From positions 1,054,001 through 1,118,000 of the forward strand of contig OY729432.1 in NCBI GenBank assembly GCA_963422385.1: DNA of 64,000 nt. The letters run 5' to 3'. A program made the translations under genes and the position numbers. The notes under the pieces were generated by a model. The model ran no database searches and was not told the DNA's origin. It saw only the letters and a list, made by a program, of their open reading frames with translations. Shown here piece by piece: positions 60,387-64,000 of the stretch (position 1 is its first letter; the number at the start of each line of letters is the position of its first letter). Source of the stretch: JAJDTQ01 sp963422385 (GTDB lineage: Bacteria > Desulfobacterota > Binatia > UBA9968 > JAJDTQ01).

Positions 60387-61139
60387 ATGTTACATGTCTT
60401 GCGTGTCGCGGCAGGGTGTCTGTTGCTTTTTCTCACGGGTGCTGGGTCGGCTGCAGGCGCCGAACAGGCCGCGGGTCCACGCTCGGTGGAAGAGATCGAG
60501 AAGATCGTCCGCGAGTATATCCTGAAGAACCCGGAAGTGCTCTTCGAGGCCGTGCAGCGCCATCAGGAGAGGCAACGGCAGCAGCAGGCCGAGCGCGACC
60601 GCGCTGCCCTCAAGGAACACGCGAAGGCGCTTCTGACGGACCCGGACTCGTTCGTGGGCGGCAATCCCGACGGTGACGTGACCTTGGTGGAGTTCTTCGA
60701 CTACCGTTGCGGCTACTGCAAGCGTTTTGCGCCGACCCTGGCGAGGATCACGAAGCAAGACCCGAAGCTCCGGGTGGTCTACAAGGAGTTCCCGGTACTG
60801 GGTCCGGACTCGTTCCGGGCCGCCCAGGCGGCGCTAGCGGCTCGGAACCAGGGATACTACCTGGCGTTTCATGATGCCTTGATGGGCGCCGAGGGCCCGC
60901 TGACCGACGACGCCATCACGACCGTGGCGCGCTCCGTGGGCCTGGACACGAACCGCCTCAAGAAAGACATGGAGACGCCTAACGTCCTCAACGTGCTCGA
61001 CAACAACCACCGTCTGGCCAAGGCGTTGCGCATCGACGGCACCCCGACGCTGATCGTCGGCGACGAGATCGCGAGGGGCGCCGTCCCTCTGGAGCAGCTC
61101 ACGGCGATGATCGCCAGGGCCAGGGCCAAAGGCTCCTGA
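60387..61139 (+). CDS. DsbA-like periplasmic thiol oxidoreductase
   Basis: 250 residues with a signal peptide (LRVAAGCLLLFLTGAGSAAG) and a helical N-terminal region (EKIVREYILKNPEVLFEAVQ) followed by a DsbA fold: VEFFDYRCGYCKRFAPTLAR (CGYC active site) and a cis-Pro loop RIDGTPTLIVG. Proteins of this DSBA/ScsC-like group catalyse disulphide formation or isomerisation outside the cytoplasm. AAGGAGTGCGCA precedes the ATG. Confidence 0.9.
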   Translation: MLHVLRVAAGCLLLFLTGAGSAAGAEQAAGPRSVEEIEKIVREYILKNPEVLFEAVQRHQERQRQQQAERDRAALKEHAKALLTDPDSFVGGNPDGDVTLVEFFDYRCGYCKRFAPTLARITKQDPKLRVVYKEFPVLGPDSFRAAQAALAARNQGYYLAFHDALMGAEGPLTDDAITTVARSVGLDTNRLKKDMETPNVLNVLDNNHRLAKALRIDGTPTLIVGDEIARGAVPLEQLTAMIARARAKGS

Positions 61140-61200
61140 CCCGCGGCCAATCCACCAAGAGCCGGCGCTTCGGCTCTTGTCCGGTTTCCCCGGTTGCCCC

Positions 61201-61980
61201 TTGACGGAGACGCTCGAAAAGATTCGCGTGGTGCTGGTTCGGCCCAAGGGATCCGGCAATATCGGCTCCGTGGCCCGGGCCATGAAGAATACCGGAGTCG
61301 GTGATATGGCGCTGGTGGGCGGCGGGCGCACCGAAAGCCTGTCCGCGCGCGCCATGGCGGTACACGCGCGGGACATCCTCGACAACGCGCGCCGATTCGA
61401 GACCATCCGCGAAGCCGTCTCCGACTGCGGGCTGGTAGTGGGGACCACCTGCCGCAAGGGATTGTATCGCGACCACGTAAAGCTCCCGCGCGAAGCGGCG
61501 CAAGATCTGGTGGCGGCCGTCCGAGGTGATGAAGCCAGACCGGCGGCGCTCCTGTTCGGGCCGGAGGATCACGGGCTCAGCAACAGCGACCTCAAGCATT
61601 GCCAACGCCTCATCACCATTCCGAGCCACCCGGAGCAGCCGTCCCTGAACCTGGCGCAGGCCGTCATGGTTTGCCTGTACGAAGTCTACCTGGCGGCCGC
61701 GGTCGGCCCCGCACCCGCGGAACGCATTCACCGTGCGCCGGCGGAAGCGGCCGAAGCCCTGTTCGACCGCATGAAGGAGACTCTCCTGAAAGTGGGCTTT
61801 CTCGACCCGCAGAACCCCGAACACATCCTGCTCGCGCTGCGCCGGATTCTCGGCCGCGCCGGCCTCGAGGAGCGGGACGTCAAAATCCTCAGCGGACTGT
61901 TCCGGCAGATCGAGTGGTACACCCAAGGGGGATGGAAAGTGGCGGAAGAAAAACGCCGGCAAGGGATCAAGCTGCGGTAG
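61201..61980 (+). CDS. tRNA/rRNA 2'-O-methyltransferase, TrmJ-like (SPOUT)
   Basis: 259 residues: RVVLVRPKGSGNIGSVARAM, MALVGGGRTE and the SPOUT knot motifs ALLFGPEDHGLSNSDLKHCQ and LITIPSHPEQPSLNLAQAV with VMVCLYEVY. TrmJ methylates the 2'-O of residue 32 of certain tRNAs. The C-terminal helical extension (MKETLLKVGFLDPQNPEHIL) is typical. TTG at 61201 is the only start near the homology; an upstream frame without ribosome site is possible. Confidence 0.88.
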   Translation: MTETLEKIRVVLVRPKGSGNIGSVARAMKNTGVGDMALVGGGRTESLSARAMAVHARDILDNARRFETIREAVSDCGLVVGTTCRKGLYRDHVKLPREAAQDLVAAVRGDEARPAALLFGPEDHGLSNSDLKHCQRLITIPSHPEQPSLNLAQAVMVCLYEVYLAAAVGPAPAERIHRAPAEAAEALFDRMKETLLKVGFLDPQNPEHILLALRRILGRAGLEERDVKILSGLFRQIEWYTQGGWKVAEEKRRQGIKLR

Positions 61981-62053
61981 CCGGTGTCCGGCATCTTCAA
62001 CCAGTGTGGTGTCCTATATGAACCGTGGATAATCTGCGCAGGACTTCCATGGT

Positions 62054-63226
62054 TTATACAGGCTCCCAAGGCAGGCCCAGGACTCTCTTGGCGGTGACGT
62101 TGCGCTGGATCTCGCTGGTGCCTGCGTAGATGGAGATGCGCCGGACCTCGCGCCACAGCACCGAAACGTCCACGGGACCGTCCGGCGTCTCCAGCGCCCC
62201 CGCTTCGGCGCCGTGCTCACCGGCCGCCTCCAGCAAGAGGTCGGCAATACGCTGCACGATATCGGTGGAGACGATCTTGATGAAGGACGAGTCGGCGCCG
62301 ATCTCCTTGCCCGCCCGCGCGATCCGGACCGCGTGGGCGAACACGGCCGACTGCGCCAGCACGTCCAGCTCGGCCCTGGTCAGCCGGTCCTGGAACACCG
62401 GATCGTCCGCGGCGCCCGTGGCCCGGGCCACTTTCCGCACCCGCTCCAGCATGTCCAGGGCCAGTTGCGGATTGGCGTTGCCGAGGCGTTCCGAATCCAG
62501 CAGCGCCTTGGCCACGCGCCAGCCGTCGTTCAGCTTCCCCACCACGTTGGTGAGCGGCACCCGCACGTTGTCGAAGAATTCCTCGGCGAACTCCTCGTCG
62601 TCGGCCAGCGTCCTGATGGGACGGATGGTGATGCCCGGCGTCCTGAGATCGATCAGCACCATGGAGATGCCCGACTGCTTGCGCGGGGCGGCCGGGTCGG
62701 TGCGGATCAGCGCGTACATCCAGTCGGCGTGGTGGCCCCCGGTGGTCCAGATCTTGTGACCGTTGATGACCAGCTCGTCACCGTCGATCTCGCCCCGGGT
62801 ACGCAGGCTGGCCAGATCGGACCCCGATCCGGGCTCCGAGTAGCCCTGTGCCCACAACACCTCTCCCGAGAGCATCCTGGGCAGGTGCTCGGTCTTCTGC
62901 TCCTCGGTGCCGTGGCGGATCAGGATCGGCCCGATGTGCCCCACCGCCTGCCGCGACAACACCGGCGCCTCGGCGCGGCCGAACTCTTCCTGAAGGATCA
63001 ACTGCTGGTTGAGGGTGGCCTCCATGCCACCGTACTGCTTCGGCCAGTTGGGGGCGATCCAGCCGCGGTCGTAGAGCTTGCGCTGCCACGGCCGGATCAT
63101 CTCCGGCGGCGGCCGGGTGGACCATCCCTTCAGTTCCTGCGGCAGATTCTCTTCCAGCCAATCCCGGACTTCCAGCCGAAACGCCGCGTCGTCCTTGGTG
63201 TCCGCGGTGAAGCTGATGGTGCTCAT
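62054..63226 (-). CDS. Acyl-CoA dehydrogenase
   Basis: 390 residues: RGWIAPNWPKQYGGMEATLN, AQGYSEPGSGSDLASLRTRG (FAD-binding), GHKIWTTGGHHADWMYALIR and the C-terminal YAGTSEIQRNVTAKRVLGL. The catalytic Glu of the family cannot be placed with certainty in this branch. It oxidises an acyl-CoA to the enoyl-CoA, passing electrons to ETF. ATG at 63226. It is transcribed away from the following acyl-CoA synthetase gene, from which it is separated by a repeat element. Confidence 0.9.
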   Translation of the reverse strand: MSTISFTADTKDDAAFRLEVRDWLEENLPQELKGWSTRPPPEMIRPWQRKLYDRGWIAPNWPKQYGGMEATLNQQLILQEEFGRAEAPVLSRQAVGHIGPILIRHGTEEQKTEHLPRMLSGEVLWAQGYSEPGSGSDLASLRTRGEIDGDELVINGHKIWTTGGHHADWMYALIRTDPAAPRKQSGISMVLIDLRTPGITIRPIRTLADDEEFAEEFFDNVRVPLTNVVGKLNDGWRVAKALLDSERLGNANPQLALDMLERVRKVARATGAADDPVFQDRLTRAELDVLAQSAVFAHAVRIARAGKEIGADSSFIKIVSTDIVQRIADLLLEAAGEHGAEAGALETPDGPVDVSVLWREVRRISIYAGTSEIQRNVTAKRVLGLPWEPV

Positions 63227-63319
63227 GGGGCGCACCCTACCAGATCCGGCCGGGGCGCGCGAGAAGCCGGAACCGGCGCCGAAAGTTGCCATGTCAGAGA
63301 AGGGTAAACCTGTACCGTA

Positions 63320-63476
63320 TGTCCTGTCCGGCTCACCCGGATGCCAACTTACCGGTCATTGTCGCCGTCGGCTTCGTTGCTCCCCCTCGCGTGGCGCCCG
63401 CCACTGCTCGTCGTCATGCCTTGCCGACAACCAAAATCCCTGCACGACTTGACATCCGGGTGAGCCGGACAGGACA
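63320..63476 (+). repeat. Inverted-repeat (MITE-like) element, copy 4
   Basis: 157 bp: left TGTCCTGTCCGGCTCACCCG with GATGCCAA, right its complement with GATGTCAA (27 of 28 positions paired). The core CACTGCTCGTCGTCATGCC belongs to the same family as copies 1-3, but the inner arm is completely different (CTCACCCGG instead of TAAATACGC). Both flanks are short; it ends 13 bp before the ATG of the next gene. Confidence 0.85.
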
Positions 63477-63489
63477 CTGCTCCACTGCC

Positions 63490-64000
63490 ATGAGCACCGA
63501 AAAGGTCGCGACACTGCTGAATCCCACGAGCGTCGCCATCCTGGGGGCCAGGGAAAACCCCACCGGATGGACGGCGCGCATCTTCGCCAACCTGACCCGC
63601 TTCGGTTTTGACGGGCCGGTGTATCCGGTGAACCCCAACCACGAGCGCATGTGGGGGGTAGAGTGCTTTCCCGACCTGCGCTCCCTGCCCGCGGTTCCGG
63701 ACCACCTGGTGGTGATGCGGGCGGCGGCCAGCGTCCCGGGCATCCTTCGGGAAGCCGCGGCCATGGGCGCCCGCAGCGCCACCCTGTACGCCACCGGCTT
63801 CTCCGAGGCCGGCACCGACGCCGGCTGCGCGCTCGAGGCGGAACTGCGAGACGCCATCGAGGAGACCGGGCTCGCCGTCTCCGGACCCAACTGTCTCGGC
63901 AACCTGTCGGCCCGCGCCCGCGTGCTGACCCTGCCGGACGACCGGGTGCAGGAACTCGTCACCGGTCCCGTGGCCATGGTAGGTCAGAGCGGCACCACCA
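63490..64000 (+). CDS. Acyl-CoA synthetase (NDP-forming type) / CoA-binding protein, N-terminal part
   Basis: The gene runs off the window; 170 codons are visible. MSTEKVATLLNPTSVAILGA and RENPTGWTARIFANLTRFGF form the CoA-binding Rossmann start; VYPVNPNHERMWGVECFPDL, ATLYATGFSEAGTDAGCALE and GLAVSGPNCLGNLSARA match ADP-forming acetyl-CoA synthetase/succinyl-CoA ligase-like proteins. Its start lies 13 bp after a repeat element that may contain the promoter. The upstream acyl-CoA dehydrogenase is divergent, and together they suggest handling of a CoA-activated acid. Confidence 0.85.
   Translation, partial: MSTEKVATLLNPTSVAILGARENPTGWTARIFANLTRFGFDGPVYPVNPNHERMWGVECFPDLRSLPAVPDHLVVMRAAASVPGILREAAAMGARSATLYATGFSEAGTDAGCALEAELRDAIEETGLAVSGPNCLGNLSARARVLTLPDDRVQELVTGPVAMVGQSGTT

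Overview
The window is high-GC bacterial DNA with short intergenic gaps and no recognisable RNA genes. Gram-negative character is suggested by a Lol/Lpx-type remnant (LpxH-like fragment), a periplasmic DsbA-like protein and a Pst uptake system. The wealth of Rieske oxygenases, ACMSD-like amidohydrolases and decarboxylase-like genes resembles uncultured deltaproteobacterial, Tectomicrobia or similar soil/sponge lineages; that placement is only an impression from gene content.

Layout. 1-1.3 kb: end of a small gene, a mobile-looking inverted-repeat element and a CoA-pyrophosphatase-type Nudix gene. 1.3-3.1 kb: Rieske ring-hydroxylating dioxygenase alpha/beta pair. 3.2-6.8 kb: a graveyard of gene pieces (glycosyltransferase, LpxH-like, MgtE, DUF2442, alpha/beta hydrolase, Gfo/Idh, cyclase) around one intact secreted protein. 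6.9-10 kb: DegT-type aminotransferase and a frameshifted GlpD-like dehydrogenase. 10.4-22.2 kb: Cys-rich secreted peptides, PaaA/BoxB-like di-iron oxygenase, CCG-type Fe-S protein, AAA ATPase, two alpha/beta hydrolases, a BNR-repeat protein and three related amidohydrolases. 22.3-32.6 kb: a HigBA-like pair with broken toxin, a carboxyltransferase, glucose-6-phosphate isomerase, then a restriction-modification island framed by a duplicated 3' end of pgi, itself hit by an IS5-family element, then a HicAB pair with broken toxin.

32.7-49.5 kb holds an aromatic-acid-like catabolic neighbourhood: a Gfo/Idh dehydrogenase, three single-component Rieske oxygenases, a class II aldolase/decarboxylase-like protein, a solute-binding-fold protein resembling 4,5-dihydroxyphthalate decarboxylase, an amidase, a LigJ-like amidohydrolase and a LigB-type extradiol dioxygenase. 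It is interrupted by VapBC, an intact HigB-HigA(ImmA) pair, a frameshifted ABC transporter and fragments of defence genes. 49.9-51.6 kb: aldo/keto reductase and a Phd/PIN pair. 51.6-58.4 kb: pstSCAB and an ArsR-AqpS-ArsC arsenic cassette. 58.4-64 kb: AAA_14 ATPase, dCTP deaminase, DsbA-like protein, TrmJ-like methyltransferase, acyl-CoA dehydrogenase and the start of an acyl-CoA synthetase (NDP-forming type).

The most notable signals are: (1) a four-copy ~160-bp inverted-repeat element whose ends supply the TAG stop codon of the neighbouring gene in three cases and whose arms differ between copies but stay paired within each copy; (2) an R-M island flanked by a ~750-bp duplication of pgi; (3) two diverged copies of an aldolase-methylase-binding-protein block that decayed reciprocally; (4) two toxin-antitoxin loci with ruined toxins and intact antitoxins. 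Many frameshifts fall in homopolymers, so some 'pseudogenes' may be assembly errors.
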